Shown: positions 36,226 through 45,446, counted from the first letter of the stretch. The stretch: DNA of 64,000 bases from Nostoc parmelioides FACHB-3921 (GCF_014696625.1 NZ_JACJQL010000036.1:1-64000); one strand, 5' to 3'. Made by a program: numbers and translations. The notes: generated by a model not told the origin, from the letters alone.

Positions 36226-37263
36226 CTACAAATGAAAGCAGAACATCCCATTACGGGTAGCAGCGATTACTCTTTGATGTGCAGTATCTATTGCGATCGC
36301 CTGTATAATTGCATCTGTTTGGTACTCTGCTTTCACAACTCCATCTTGGATATTTAGCAAAGCGAGGGTTTTTCCTGCCCCTAATACTAAGGTTTGGTCA
36401 TTGAGAAAAGCAATATCACTTTGCCAATAATTTTCTTCATTATGCTGATGTTTGAGGTAGGGTAGGGAGACTTCCCAAACTTTATAGAGAACAGAAGTTG
36501 GTGTAGGATTGTTATTTATTCCCCAATGACTGCGATCGCTAAATAGCTGGGAACGATTAAATCTACGGTATGTCACCAATAGCTTGCGTTCAAAGTTATA
36601 CCAAGTATGGATAAAAGCGTCTTCGTTGGGACTAAAAATAATAGTATCGTTATGACAGCGCATATCCCCCCAAAAACCTCCTCGAAGGGAAAATTTACCA
36701 GTCGCTAAATCATCAATCCAATGAAGTTGAAAATAGCTGAATTGGTCAATTGATGAGGTTATAAAAAACTGCATCTTGGGGTCAAATACCAGATTGTAAT
36801 TATATTCTGTCTCAAAAGCAAAACGCTTAATTATACCCGATGCCAATTCCACTAGATACAGCGAAGCATAGGATTCGACAACGATGATGTACTGATGACA
36901 GGGAGTAATCGTGACACAACCTGGTATATCGGTGAATTCAGGTAACTCTAGTTGCTGGATACAGCTAAAATCTTCCCAGTGAAGAATTTCTAAGACGGCA
37001 TTGACTGGCTTGTATGGAAGTTGGTAAATATTATTACACTTAATAATAGCGATGCTCCAAAGGATCTGGTCTTTGAGCATCGCATTTGCTTGGGGTATTT
37101 TGGTAAGTAAACTTAATTCTGTATATCGTTCCAAATAAGACTCTAACAACATCTGGGGTGTATCGGAAACATCCCAACGTACCAATTTGTAACGCTTTTT
37201 CTCAACAGTTAAAGTAATTGCCTCTTGCTTATTGGGATCGTAAATTAAAGTTTTGCAGTTCAT
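36226..37263 (-). CDS. Beta-propeller-like hypothetical protein
   Basis: 345 residues, no signal peptide. Repeating blade-like beta patterns are visible: QYIIVVESYASLYLVELASGI, MQFFITSSIDQFSYFQLHW, DTIIFSPNEDAFIHTWYNF, DQTLVLGAGKTLALLNIQDG and RVIAATRNGMFCFHL, in the manner of WD40/quinoprotein propellers but with weak sequence identity. Unlike its downstream neighbours it seems cytoplasmic. It is the first gene (5' end) of the same-strand accessory series and may be unrelated to the others in function. Confidence 0.65.
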   Translation of the reverse strand: MNCKTLIYDPNKQEAITLTVEKKRYKLVRWDVSDTPQMLLESYLERYTELSLLTKIPQANAMLKDQILWSIAIIKCNNIYQLPYKPVNAVLEILHWEDFSCIQQLELPEFTDIPGCVTITPCHQYIIVVESYASLYLVELASGIIKRFAFETEYNYNLVFDPKMQFFITSSIDQFSYFQLHWIDDLATGKFSLRGGFWGDMRCHNDTIIFSPNEDAFIHTWYNFERKLLVTYRRFNRSQLFSDRSHWGINNNPTPTSVLYKVWEVSLPYLKHQHNEENYWQSDIAFLNDQTLVLGAGKTLALLNIQDGVVKAEYQTDAIIQAIAIDTAHQRVIAATRNGMFCFHL

Positions 37264-37436
37264 ATTTTCGGCAGTATAAACCTATTCCCTTAGCGTACGA
37301 CTTTCCCATTTTGGCACGATGACCCCGTTTATGACTGAATCATCACAATTATGACCCTCTTCAGTTCGACGACTTTTTCACAAAATATTAAGTCCCACAT
37401 CGCCTTACTTAGAGGGATGACATTTAGCCAAAAACT

Positions 37437-39362
37437 TTAACTTTCTCGTTGGCGTAATTTTATACCTAGACCACCCAAAGCAAAAGCCAAGAAACCTAAA
37501 ATTGCACTTGGTTCAGGAACCGACTGGAAAATCTGTCCATTGCTATCTACCAACAGAGTAATGCCGTCATTGTAGGTACGGCGCTCAGTACGCACTAAAT
37601 TATAGTTTTCGTCAAGAATAGGAAAAATATACACAGGTGTCAACGCGACCTTGGCATATTGGTTATTTCTACCACTGAGTCGTTCTAAATTAACCTCAAG
37701 ATGTCCGTAGTGTTTGCCACCATTGATTAATTGCCGCCCACCCGACATTTCTTGCCAAAATTCGCCTTCGCTTTGGTCGGCTGTCCATTGACTAAACCTG
37801 TTGTAGTTTAACAAAGGATCGCTCAAGCTAGAACCAGCGCGTTTCTCGCCTCGTAATCCGTCACCTGCTACACCCACATCATAGTAATGTACGCCAATAC
37901 CATCGCCGTTTTCATCTACAAAACTGCGCTCGAACATTTCACTATGACCAGACAAAACTGCCAAGACACCATACTGCTCAAACATATTATGGTATTGGCG
38001 CATTGGAGTACCGCCCTGACCTGTTGAGAGATTATGGTTCATTGGTTGTCCGTGTTCGCCACTACTGTATGGTGCGTGATGAAACTGCACGAAAATCATT
38101 TGACCTTTAGCTCGTGCATCTGCTAATTGCGCCTCTGCCCAATTCCATTGGGGGCTACCAGGGTTGAAGTCAGCCAAGTCAGTACCACCAGCCGCTTCAT
38201 ACTGTTCCCGTGTATAGTTTTCTTGAGTGTCAGTTCCTGTGCCTGTATAATCTTGTCCACTGATTCTAGGCGGTTGTCCTGCGCCACCGTAGTTACTGCG
38301 GCGATCATCAGGTTCACCATTAGAACTATCGAGGGTAATGATAGTGATGGGGCCGTAGTCGATACGATAGTAATTATCCTGATGCTCTGGTGTACTGTTA
38401 TCAGGTGCATCAAAATATACGTGATATTTATCACGGCCAAATTTCGGGCCAAAACGTCCATCAGCATCAGTACCATAACCACCATTGAGAGCGCCAAAGT
38501 TCTCCCAATTACCGAGGGCTGGTAGGATTGGGTATTGTGATAACACACTGTCAAATTCTCCGGCATTGTGACGGAAAAATTCGTCCCACCCTGGTTGATA
38601 ACCGCCGCCTTGTACCAAATCGCCCGGCATCATCAGGAAGTCAGGATTGCGGCTATTAACGATCGCTAAATTATTTCGGTAACCTTCATTTTCAGTTAAG
38701 GCATAGCGTAAAGTCTGCGAACCACCAGAGCCGGAAGTGCCGAAGGTATCTGCCCATCGACTACCAATTAGCTCAGGGCGTGGTGCTGAACCTGGAGCCA
38801 ATGCGCCTGGTTGCCATTCACGACGGGTAGAGCGTCCCAATGGCTCGGTTTCACTATCAGACATGGCGATAAAGCGAATGCTGTCCCAGTTGTCTCTAGT
38901 AGGGGCGGTTTTAAAGAATGAATTAAAAACACTCGACCCTTGGGACACCGTATATTGATATGTTGTTCCTGGTTGCAAACCACGCACATCTACTGTGTGT
39001 TTGTAATTGTTATCACTGAGTAACCAAGAACCTGGAGATAGACCAGCAATATTTTGATTTTTCTCGGCGTTGGTATATGTAAGTACGGACTGGTATGTAG
39101 GTGTGCTAGTGAAGGTGAGGGGATTGGTTAGACCAGTTCCAGTAATTGAGAGGATACCGGGTGTGTCTTCCTCTGTAAACCAAGTGAAATATATACCTTC
39201 GCTGGAAGGCTGCTGTAGATAGGGATTGACGCGAAAGGGGGATGCGGTGGCTGAAGAGCTTGTTGCCATAATCAATCCAGTGGTGAGTGTCATAGCGATC
39301 GCCAAAGGCCGGGGGAACATCGTCGCTATTTGCTGCAAGGGCAACTGGTTGAGGGTAGACAT
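37437..39362 (-). CDS. PEP-CTERM metallophosphoesterase-like protein (purple acid phosphatase type)
   Basis: 641 residues. Signal peptide (LAIAMTLTTGLIMATSSSATA), an N-terminal fibronectin-like domain (NPYLQQPSSEGIYFTWFTEED ... LQPGTTYQYTVSQGS), a calcineurin-like domain and a C-terminal PEP-CTERM anchor (VPEPSAILGFLAFALGGLGIKLRQR). Metal motifs are altered: SDSE, MMPGDLVQGG (intact GD), LGNWENFG where GNHE is usual, VQFHHAPYSSG and LSGHSEMFERSF where GHxH is usual. It may bind metals differently or be inactive. PEP-CTERM proteins are exported and sorted by an exosortase-like system. Confidence 0.85.
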   Translation of the reverse strand: MSTLNQLPLQQIATMFPRPLAIAMTLTTGLIMATSSSATASPFRVNPYLQQPSSEGIYFTWFTEEDTPGILSITGTGLTNPLTFTSTPTYQSVLTYTNAEKNQNIAGLSPGSWLLSDNNYKHTVDVRGLQPGTTYQYTVSQGSSVFNSFFKTAPTRDNWDSIRFIAMSDSETEPLGRSTRREWQPGALAPGSAPRPELIGSRWADTFGTSGSGGSQTLRYALTENEGYRNNLAIVNSRNPDFLMMPGDLVQGGGYQPGWDEFFRHNAGEFDSVLSQYPILPALGNWENFGALNGGYGTDADGRFGPKFGRDKYHVYFDAPDNSTPEHQDNYYRIDYGPITIITLDSSNGEPDDRRSNYGGAGQPPRISGQDYTGTGTDTQENYTREQYEAAGGTDLADFNPGSPQWNWAEAQLADARAKGQMIFVQFHHAPYSSGEHGQPMNHNLSTGQGGTPMRQYHNMFEQYGVLAVLSGHSEMFERSFVDENGDGIGVHYYDVGVAGDGLRGEKRAGSSLSDPLLNYNRFSQWTADQSEGEFWQEMSGGRQLINGGKHYGHLEVNLERLSGRNNQYAKVALTPVYIFPILDENYNLVRTERRTYNDGITLLVDSNGQIFQSVPEPSAILGFLAFALGGLGIKLRQRES

Positions 39363-39560
39363 GAATTATAATTCCGTGGGGTTTCCTAGTCTTTCTGCTC
39401 TGGACTGGAGCTATTGAGTTCTTATCTTTCTCAAGTGAAGAATAGGTTAAGCCCCCCATACCCCTAGTTTAAGGAATTGTGGAAGAGCTTCAATGGAGCG
39501 ATCGCCACCAAATTCCAGCCTACAAGCCGCAGGGGTTGAAACTGGGGTGTAGTCGTTTAG

Positions 39561-40661
39561 TCAATCCTGGGGTGATATTTTATAGCCAGTCTGAGGATCA
39601 AAAATAAACAACTGATTTAAATCGAGTTGTAGAGAAAGGCTATCGCCTGAATGTAGACGCACGTTTCCACTCAATTGAACACTCAATAGTACTGTTGAAT
39701 CGGGTAAACTCACACGAACTAATGTTTCCCTTCCTAAAGGTTCAACTAATTTGACATCGACTAACAATCCTGAACTCTGGTCATTAATTGCGTCGGAATT
39801 AATTGAAATGTGTTCTGGACGAATGCCCAAATTTACTCGTTGTCCCGGACGCAGTTGTAAATTTTCCCTAAGTAATGCTGGAATTGCGAGTAATTGTCCA
39901 TTGACATCAAAACCTGCAAGTTGATAAGTTGCAGGCAGAATATTCATCGGTGGATTACCTAAAAAAGTTGCCACCATTTGATTAGCAGGACGAGCATAAA
40001 TTCCTTGAGGTTCACCAATTTGTTGAATCCGTCCGCCACTTAAGACCACAATCTTATCAGCCAAAGTCATCGCCTCGACTTGATCATGGGTAACGTAGAT
40101 AGTTGTAATGCCTAATTGTTGATGTAACTGCTTTAATTCTGCCCTAGTATCGTCTCGCAATTGGGCATCTAAATTAGACAAAGGTTCATCTAATAAAAAT
40201 ACTTGTGGTTCACGGGCGATCGCTCTCCCTAATGCTACCCTTTGTTGCTGACCCCCGGAAAGTTGCTTGGGTTTGCGATCTAACAAATGATCCAACGAAA
40301 GCGATCGCGCCACATCCACCACCCGTTCTTGCACAATTTTCGGGTTAATTTTCCGCATCTTTAACCCAAAGGCGATATTTTCCGCCACCGTCATGTGGGG
40401 ATAAAGGGCGTAATTTTGAAACACCATCGCCACATCGCGCGCTCTGGCGGGAATGTTATTGACCAAGCGATCGCCAATAAACAGATTACCTGATGTGGCA
40501 CTTTCTAAACCAGCGATCGTTCGTAAAATTGTAGACTTACCACAACCAGAAGGCCCCACCAAAACCCAAAACTCACCATCCGGAATTTCAAAGGAGATTT
40601 CCTCAATTGCAGTGACGTTGTTAAATCGACGCTTTATATCTTCTAAACGAACTTTTGCCAT
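39561..40661 (-). CDS. ABC transporter ATP-binding protein, MalK/UgpC type
   Basis: 366 residues. ABC ATPase with Walker A GPSGCGKST, Q loop VFQNYALYPHM, signature LSGGQQQRVALGRAIA, Walker B VFLLDEPLSNLDA and H loop VTHD, followed by a C-terminal OB-fold region (about 240-360) characteristic of the sugar/glycerol-phosphate MalK-UgpC group. It supplies the ATPase dimer of an importer. No permease or binding-protein gene is adjacent, so, as often in cyanobacteria, it may serve several CUT1 importers. Substrate undetermined. Confidence 0.9.
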   Translation of the reverse strand: MAKVRLEDIKRRFNNVTAIEEISFEIPDGEFWVLVGPSGCGKSTILRTIAGLESATSGNLFIGDRLVNNIPARARDVAMVFQNYALYPHMTVAENIAFGLKMRKINPKIVQERVVDVARSLSLDHLLDRKPKQLSGGQQQRVALGRAIAREPQVFLLDEPLSNLDAQLRDDTRAELKQLHQQLGITTIYVTHDQVEAMTLADKIVVLSGGRIQQIGEPQGIYARPANQMVATFLGNPPMNILPATYQLAGFDVNGQLLAIPALLRENLQLRPGQRVNLGIRPEHISINSDAINDQSSGLLVDVKLVEPLGRETLVRVSLPDSTVLLSVQLSGNVRLHSGDSLSLQLDLNQLFIFDPQTGYKISPQD

Positions 40662-40674
40662 TATCTTTAGTCAT

Positions 40675-40812
40675 TGGTCAGTTGTCAATTGTCAGTTGTC
40701 ATTAGTTCTTTGGGGACTTCCAGAAAATAAATTATTCAATGGGTCAGAGCAAATATGATCATTGTATTATTCCTCCCCTGCTTCCCCTGCTCCCCCTGCC
40801 TCCCCTGCTTAC
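40675..40812. repeat. Short tandem repeats upstream of the ABC ATPase gene
   Basis: 40678-40705 holds GTCAGTT/GTCAATT/GTCATTA heptamers and 40770-40812 holds CCCCTGCT-type 8- to 9-base units. Both are STRR-like, in the gap between the ABC ATPase and gun4 genes. Confidence 0.65.
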
Positions 40813-40900
40813 CAAAGCGATTGTATATTTTTTTAGTTGGAAGTCCCTTTCTCTTCCTTCCCCTGCTCCCCTGCTTCTTTCCCCCAGTCCTCAATCCCCA

Positions 40901-41617
40901 TCACTTCGACCAAGCAGGATGAGCAAATAACGAAGCAATCACCCGCACCCCCCGCAATTGATTAGAAAGGGGTAGATGACCTCTAGGCGCAGTTAAATTC
41001 CAAGTAAAGCCATTCGGGTAGCGAGTCCAGTTATTACCGCTTTTCCAGCCAATTTTCGGCCAGAAATTATCCCAGTTTTTCCCTAAACTCAACCAGATGT
41101 CTCTCTGTACGGAAAAGCCAAACTTACCTTCAGAGTGAACTATCCACAATTGATTAATGGTTTGTAAGTCGTCAGAGGGAAAGCTATCCACGTCCGTAAA
41201 ATACAGCCATTTCCTTTTGACAGCCATTGGCCCTGCTATTTCGCACATGGTTTCAATGGTCAGGAGGTCTGCGGCTTGGAAGTCTTGTTGAGCTAGTAAC
41301 TGTTGCAAAGGATTGTAATTAATCCCGCAGCTTGATTTTAGAGTTACAATGCCCTCAGGAAAATTATTTTGCAAAAATTCCTGGGCTTGAGGTGCATCAG
41401 ACCCGTAAAGGACTTGGTAGGCTTTCCCATCAATCCAAGTCGCTGGGTTCTCACGACGTTTCAGTAAGAATTCCATTAAAACATCTAATCCTTCATTGCC
41501 CACATCAGCCAACTGTAGGATTATCTGTTGTTGAACTTGGATAGACCCAGCGATTAGCCGTTGCCTGAGGGAATCGATGTCATTAGCAGTGCCTGATACA
41601 ATCATTGGGTCTGTCAT
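40901..41617 (-). CDS. gun4: GUN4, Mg-chelatase activator
   Basis: 238 residues. GUN4 binds protoporphyrin IX and Mg-protoporphyrin IX and stimulates the H subunit of Mg-chelatase, the first step committed to chlorophyll. An N-terminal helical bundle (about 1-80) precedes the GUN4 core: NYNPLQQLLAQQDFQAADLLT, TDVDSFPSDDLQTINQLW, SEGKFGFSVQRDIWLSLGKN and WPKIGWKSGNNWTRYPNGFTW. Length matches Synechocystis GUN4 (~233). The start at 41617 reads MTDPM; Met5 is an alternative. Confidence 0.95.
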   Translation of the reverse strand: MTDPMIVSGTANDIDSLRQRLIAGSIQVQQQIILQLADVGNEGLDVLMEFLLKRRENPATWIDGKAYQVLYGSDAPQAQEFLQNNFPEGIVTLKSSCGINYNPLQQLLAQQDFQAADLLTIETMCEIAGPMAVKRKWLYFTDVDSFPSDDLQTINQLWIVHSEGKFGFSVQRDIWLSLGKNWDNFWPKIGWKSGNNWTRYPNGFTWNLTAPRGHLPLSNQLRGVRVIASLFAHPAWSK

Positions 41618-41916
41618 GCCATTACTCGTAATTAGCGGGAGAGTGAAAAAACGGTCAGCTATCGGCCTTCTTTACGGCGAAGCAATGATAGCGAAAAGTA
41701 GTTTACTATTTTTGATCGTACAAAATTGCGGCGGTTTCACTGAAAATCCTATACCAGAATCCTCCAATGCTGTAAAAAGATGAATAGGGGGAAAATCTGC
41801 GCCTCAATGAATGATGGAGTAGGGAGTAGGGAACGGAGGCGAAAACAACAGCAAAAATCCTAATTCCCAATCCCCAATCCCCAGTACCCAACGTATCTTT
41901 GTGGAGTGTGTGAAAT

Positions 41917-43338
41917 ATGTACAACAAGATTACCCCCCCTACAACCGGAGAAAAAATTACCTTCAAAAATGGTGAACCGGTTGTGCCTGACAATCCAATT
42001 ATCCCCTTTATTCGGGGCGATGGAACGGGAATTGATATTTGGCCAGCTACGGAAAAAGTACTGGATGCGGCGGTAGCTAAAGCGTATCAAGGTAAGCGGA
42101 AGATTAGTTGGTTTAAGGTTTACGCTGGGGATGAAGCCTGTGATTTATACGGGACTTATCAGTATTTACCAGAAGATACCTTAACAGCTATTAAGGAATA
42201 TGGGGTGGCAATTAAAGGGCCTTTGACTACTCCTGTCGGTGGTGGTATCCGTTCCTTGAATGTGGCACTTAGACAAATTTTTGACTTATACGCCTGTGTA
42301 CGTCCTTGCCGTTATTATGCGGGTACACCCTCACCCCACAAAAATCCTGAAAAACTGGATGTAATCGTCTATCGGGAAAATACGGAAGATATTTATCTAG
42401 GAATCGAATGGAAACAAGGTAGTGAAATAGGCGATCGCCTCATCTCTATCCTCAACAAAGAACTCATCCCCGCCACCCCAGAACACGGTAAAAAGCAAAT
42501 CCCCCTAGATGCTGGGATAGGAATCAAACCTATCAGCAAAACTGGTTCCCAGCGCCTAGTACGTCGCGCCATCAAACACGCCTTAACATTGCCCAAAGAC
42601 AAGCAACAAGTGACTTTGGTGCATAAGGGTAACATCATGAAGTACACCGAAGGCGCTTTCCGTGATTGGGGTTACGAATTAGCCACAAGTGAGTTCCGCC
42701 AAGAGACTGTCACCGAACGGGAATCTTGGATTTTAAGCAACAAGGAGAAAAACCCGAATATCTCCTTGGAAGACAACGCCCGTCAATTTGACCCTGGTTT
42801 TGATGCCCTTACCCCAGAGAAAAAAGCGCAAATTGTCAAGGAAGTAGAAACAGTTCTTAACTCAATTTGGGAAACTCACGGTAACGGGAAGTGGAAAGAA
42901 AAAGTGTTAGTGAATGACCGGATTGCTGACAGTATCTTTCAACAAATCCAAACCAGACCAGATGAGTATTCGATTCTGGCGACAATGAACTTGAACGGCG
43001 ATTACTTGTCTGATGCGGCTGCGGCTATTGTCGGCGGCTTAGGAATGGGGCCAGGGGCAAATATTGGCGATGCTTGCGCCGTGTTTGAAGCTACCCACGG
43101 TACAGCACCTAAACACGCCGGCTTAGACAGAATTAACCCAGGTTCAGTCATTTTATCTGGGGTGATGATGTTGGAGTATTTGGGTTGGCAAGAAGCCGCA
43201 GACCTAATTAAGAAAGGTTTAAGCGATGCGATCGCTAACAGTCAAGTCACCTACGATTTAGCTAGATTACTCGAACCACCAGTTGAACCCCTAAAATGTT
43301 CTGAATTTGCCGACGCAATTATCAAACATTTCGGTTAA
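41917..43338 (+). CDS. icd: NADP-dependent isocitrate dehydrogenase
   Basis: 473 residues. Oxidatively decarboxylates isocitrate to 2-oxoglutarate, the carbon skeleton for ammonium assimilation and the nitrogen-status signal in cyanobacteria. Motifs: FIRGDGTGIDIWPAT, TTPVGGGIRSLNVALRQ with the Ser that is the regulatory and isocitrate site in E. coli, YRENTEDIYLGIEW, VHKGNIMKYTEGAF, TMNLNGDYLSDAAAA and EATHGTAPKHAG. It is about 55 residues longer than E. coli Icd owing to an internal insert (about 255-310), as in other cyanobacteria. Confidence 0.97.
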   Translation: MYNKITPPTTGEKITFKNGEPVVPDNPIIPFIRGDGTGIDIWPATEKVLDAAVAKAYQGKRKISWFKVYAGDEACDLYGTYQYLPEDTLTAIKEYGVAIKGPLTTPVGGGIRSLNVALRQIFDLYACVRPCRYYAGTPSPHKNPEKLDVIVYRENTEDIYLGIEWKQGSEIGDRLISILNKELIPATPEHGKKQIPLDAGIGIKPISKTGSQRLVRRAIKHALTLPKDKQQVTLVHKGNIMKYTEGAFRDWGYELATSEFRQETVTERESWILSNKEKNPNISLEDNARQFDPGFDALTPEKKAQIVKEVETVLNSIWETHGNGKWKEKVLVNDRIADSIFQQIQTRPDEYSILATMNLNGDYLSDAAAAIVGGLGMGPGANIGDACAVFEATHGTAPKHAGLDRINPGSVILSGVMMLEYLGWQEAADLIKKGLSDAIANSQVTYDLARLLEPPVEPLKCSEFADAIIKHFG

Positions 43339-43343
43339 TTAGG

Positions 43344-43438
43344 GTCATTAGTCATTAGTCATTAGTCATTAGTCAACAGTTAAAAATGAAGGTTTTTAAT
43401 CATGGACTATTGACTATGGACTATTGACTATGGACTAC
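43344..43438. repeat. Two short tandem repeats between icd and nagZ
   Basis: GTCATTA x4 (43344-43371) then GTCAACA, and a 14-bp unit built of GACTATTGACTATG heptamer pairs at about 43402-43438. The second array touches the 3' end of the minus-strand nagZ. Similar units lie in the hupS-hupL spacer. Confidence 0.8.
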
Positions 43439-44525
43439 TCTCAAAACAACAAGCGATCGCTAATTCGCCATGACGTACTAAAGTATCTTTATCTAACATC
43501 TGTACAGAATATTCTGGAGTTACCGCCAATAATCTTTCGATTCTCTCCTTAGCGGACTCCACCACTAATTCAGCCAAGGTACCATCAGTTAAAGCATCAG
43601 CAAAATCTTCGGCAATTTTATAGGTACGCTCGATAGAAGACGCGTAGATATTGCGAGAAACAATAAATAAATCACAGCCAGCATTAAAAGCCCGCGCGAC
43701 TGTACCACGTTGCATAAACATATCGGAAACTGCTTTCATGTCTAAGTCATCAGACACAACGACACCCTGAAAACCAAGTTCTTCCCGCAATATAGTCTTG
43801 AGGATGGGGCGGGATAGGGTAGCTGGTAAATCTGGGTCGATTTTGGGAAATAAAATATGAGCGGTCATAATCAGGGGAATCCCTTCCTCAATCAAAGCTT
43901 TGAAGGGAATAAGTTCTCGATTTTGTAATTCCTCTGGAGTCAGGTTGAGAATTGGTAATTCCACATGGGAGTCTTTGCTAGTATCACCATGTCCGGGGAA
44001 ATGTTTGGCGCATCCCACAATTCCGGCTTCTGTCAGTCCCAAATAATATTCCCGCGCACCAGTAGCCGCAGTTTCAGGAGTATTCCCAAAGGCGCGAGAA
44101 CCGATAATCGGATTTTGCGGATGGGAATAAATATCAGCTACAGGAGACCAAGATAAGTTGATGCCTAAAGATTTTAATTCAATTGCCGTGGCTTTTGCTA
44201 CTTCACGGGCGTGCGATCGCAACAACAACGCCTGAGGAAATCGCGTAATCGGTAAAGGTGTCCTGACAACGCGTCCTCCCTCATGGTCTAAGGTAAAAAA
44301 CATCGAATCGCGTTCTGTATATTCTTGTATTTGGCTATGTAACTCCTGAAAAGTCTCCAGCCAAACATCATAAGGTACACCATCTACAAAGTTTTTAGCA
44401 AAAAATATTACCCCTATCGGTTTCAATTCACCCAGAGCGCGTTTATCTTCATCACTCAAACTAGTACCAGAAATACCCAGAATCAAGTGATTTCCAAAAC
44501 GTTCTAGTCTCTGCAATGCCGGCAT
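43428..44525 (-). CDS. nagZ: Beta-N-acetylhexosaminidase NagZ (GH3)
   Basis: 365 residues. Cleaves N-acetylglucosamine from anhydro-muropeptides in peptidoglycan recycling, or acts on related glycans. Family GH3 signature: LDHEGGRVVR with acidic substrate residues, CAKHFPGHGDTSKDSHVELP with the flexible His-loop, and VVSDDLDMKAVSD with the catalytic nucleophile Asp. No signal peptide, consistent with the cytoplasmic enzyme. No adjacent recycling genes. Confidence 0.92.
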   Translation of the reverse strand: MPALQRLERFGNHLILGISGTSLSDEDKRALGELKPIGVIFFAKNFVDGVPYDVWLETFQELHSQIQEYTERDSMFFTLDHEGGRVVRTPLPITRFPQALLLRSHAREVAKATAIELKSLGINLSWSPVADIYSHPQNPIIGSRAFGNTPETAATGAREYYLGLTEAGIVGCAKHFPGHGDTSKDSHVELPILNLTPEELQNRELIPFKALIEEGIPLIMTAHILFPKIDPDLPATLSRPILKTILREELGFQGVVVSDDLDMKAVSDMFMQRGTVARAFNAGCDLFIVSRNIYASSIERTYKIAEDFADALTDGTLAELVVESAKERIERLLAVTPEYSVQMLDKDTLVRHGELAIACCFESSP

Positions 44526-44710
44526 AATGCTTAACCTATAGTTGTGTAGCTAAAGACTGGATTAACAGCATAAATAATCTCAGCCCTTATCCTACACCCT
44601 CAATAGAGGTAATTAATACCAATTCAAAACTCAAAATTAACGCCGTGTGCAACTTTCTCTCAGACCTAACCCCCAACCCCTTCCCTACAAGGGAAGGGGC
44701 ATAATAATTA

Positions 44711-44971
44711 AAGCCTCTCTCCTTGCAGGCTACGGTGTACACACATCTTTTTGCTGGGTGCAAAATGTCGTTCGATCCCCCTAAATCCCCCTTAAAAAGG
44801 GGGACTTTAATTCTTGTTCCCCCTTTTTTAAGGGGGGTTAGGGGGGATCAAAACGTTATGGGGCTAGGTTATTAGACTTGTGTGTACACCGTAGCTCCTT
44901 GCAGGGGAGAGGTACCCTGCGGGTACTCCTACGGAGAACTCGTAGAGTAGCAAGCTATGGAGAGGGGTTTT
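44711..44971. repeat. REP-like dispersed repeat interrupted twice
   Basis: Left part AAGCCTCTCTCCTTGCAG and right part TGGAGAGGGGTTTT match the uninterrupted copy at 45525-45567 (AAGCCTCTCCCCGCG..., then GGTTTGGAGAGGGGTT) and an inverted copy at about 5320-5360. The MITE at 44729-44895 splits it, and about 45 bp of another dispersed repeat (TACGGAGAACTCGTAGAG) lies between GGAGAGGT and TGGAGAGG. Confidence 0.7.
44729..44895. mobile_element. 167-bp MITE with 17-bp terminal inverted repeats
   Basis: Termini GCTACGGTGTACACACA (44729-44745) and its exact complement (44879-44895). Flanked by a 9-bp direct repeat TCCTTGCAG (44720-44728 and 44896-44904), a target-site duplication. The interior is a further palindrome, 44774-44849, with GATCCCCCTAA and TTAGGGGGGATC arms. 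No coding capacity, so it would be mobilised in trans by a transposase recognising the termini. MITEs are known from Anabaena; family membership is not assigned here. Confidence 0.85.
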
Positions 44972-45131
44972 AAGAATAAGTCGCACATCGCGTAAATTAG
45001 GAAAGCCAAACAAAATATGGGTTTGGATATATCTATATCTGTAGATTAATGATGTTCCCACACTTAAAAGCCCCCTAACATCTCTTAACAAGAGGCTAAT
45101 TAATCAATCTTATTAATCATGAAAACTTGTG

Positions 45132-45425
45132 AACGAGTATCAAAACCTCACCCATGAGTCTTTTATTCTCGTGCGCGAGTATCAGAATCTCGTCCACGAG
45201 TCTTTTATTCTCGTGCGCGAGTATCAGAATCTCACTCATGAGTCTTTTATTCTCGTGCGCGAGTATCAGAATCTCACTCATGAGTCTTTTATTCTCGTGC
45301 GCGAGTATCAGAATCTCGCCCATGAGTCTTTTATTCTCGTGCGCGAGTATCAAAATCTCGCCCATGAGTCTTTTATTCTCGTGCGCGAGTATCAAAATCT
45401 CGCCCATGAGTCTTTTATTCTCGCA
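45132..45425. repeat. Seven-copy 42-bp tandem repeat
   Basis: Units of 42 bp (14 codons), each with CTCGTGCGCGAG, spaced exactly 42 bp apart at 45168, 45210, 45252, 45294, 45336 and 45378, plus diverged edge units. Because the period is divisible by three, long open frames appear on both strands (plus: YQNLTHESFILVRE repeated; minus: MGEILILAHENKRL repeated). No start context or flanking coding sequence favours a real gene. Confidence 0.85.
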
Positions 45426-45446
45426 AACAAGTCAAAACTTTGTTGA

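Larger units (their letters stand above)
44526..45116. other. Intergenic repeat cluster, 590 bp
   Basis: No gene seen. Mostly dispersed repeats: a REP-like block split by a MITE (44729-44895) and by a second short insert (about 44912-44957). AT-rich flanks on both sides. Confidence 0.65.

Noticed and set aside
45132..45425. CRISPR array
   Set aside because: Whole 42-bp units repeat without unique spacers, and no cas genes are near.
45117..45446. Open frames of 96-116 codons on both strands over the 42-bp array
   Set aside because: They arise because the period is a multiple of three; there is no ribosome site, no homologue I recognise, and both strands are equally open.
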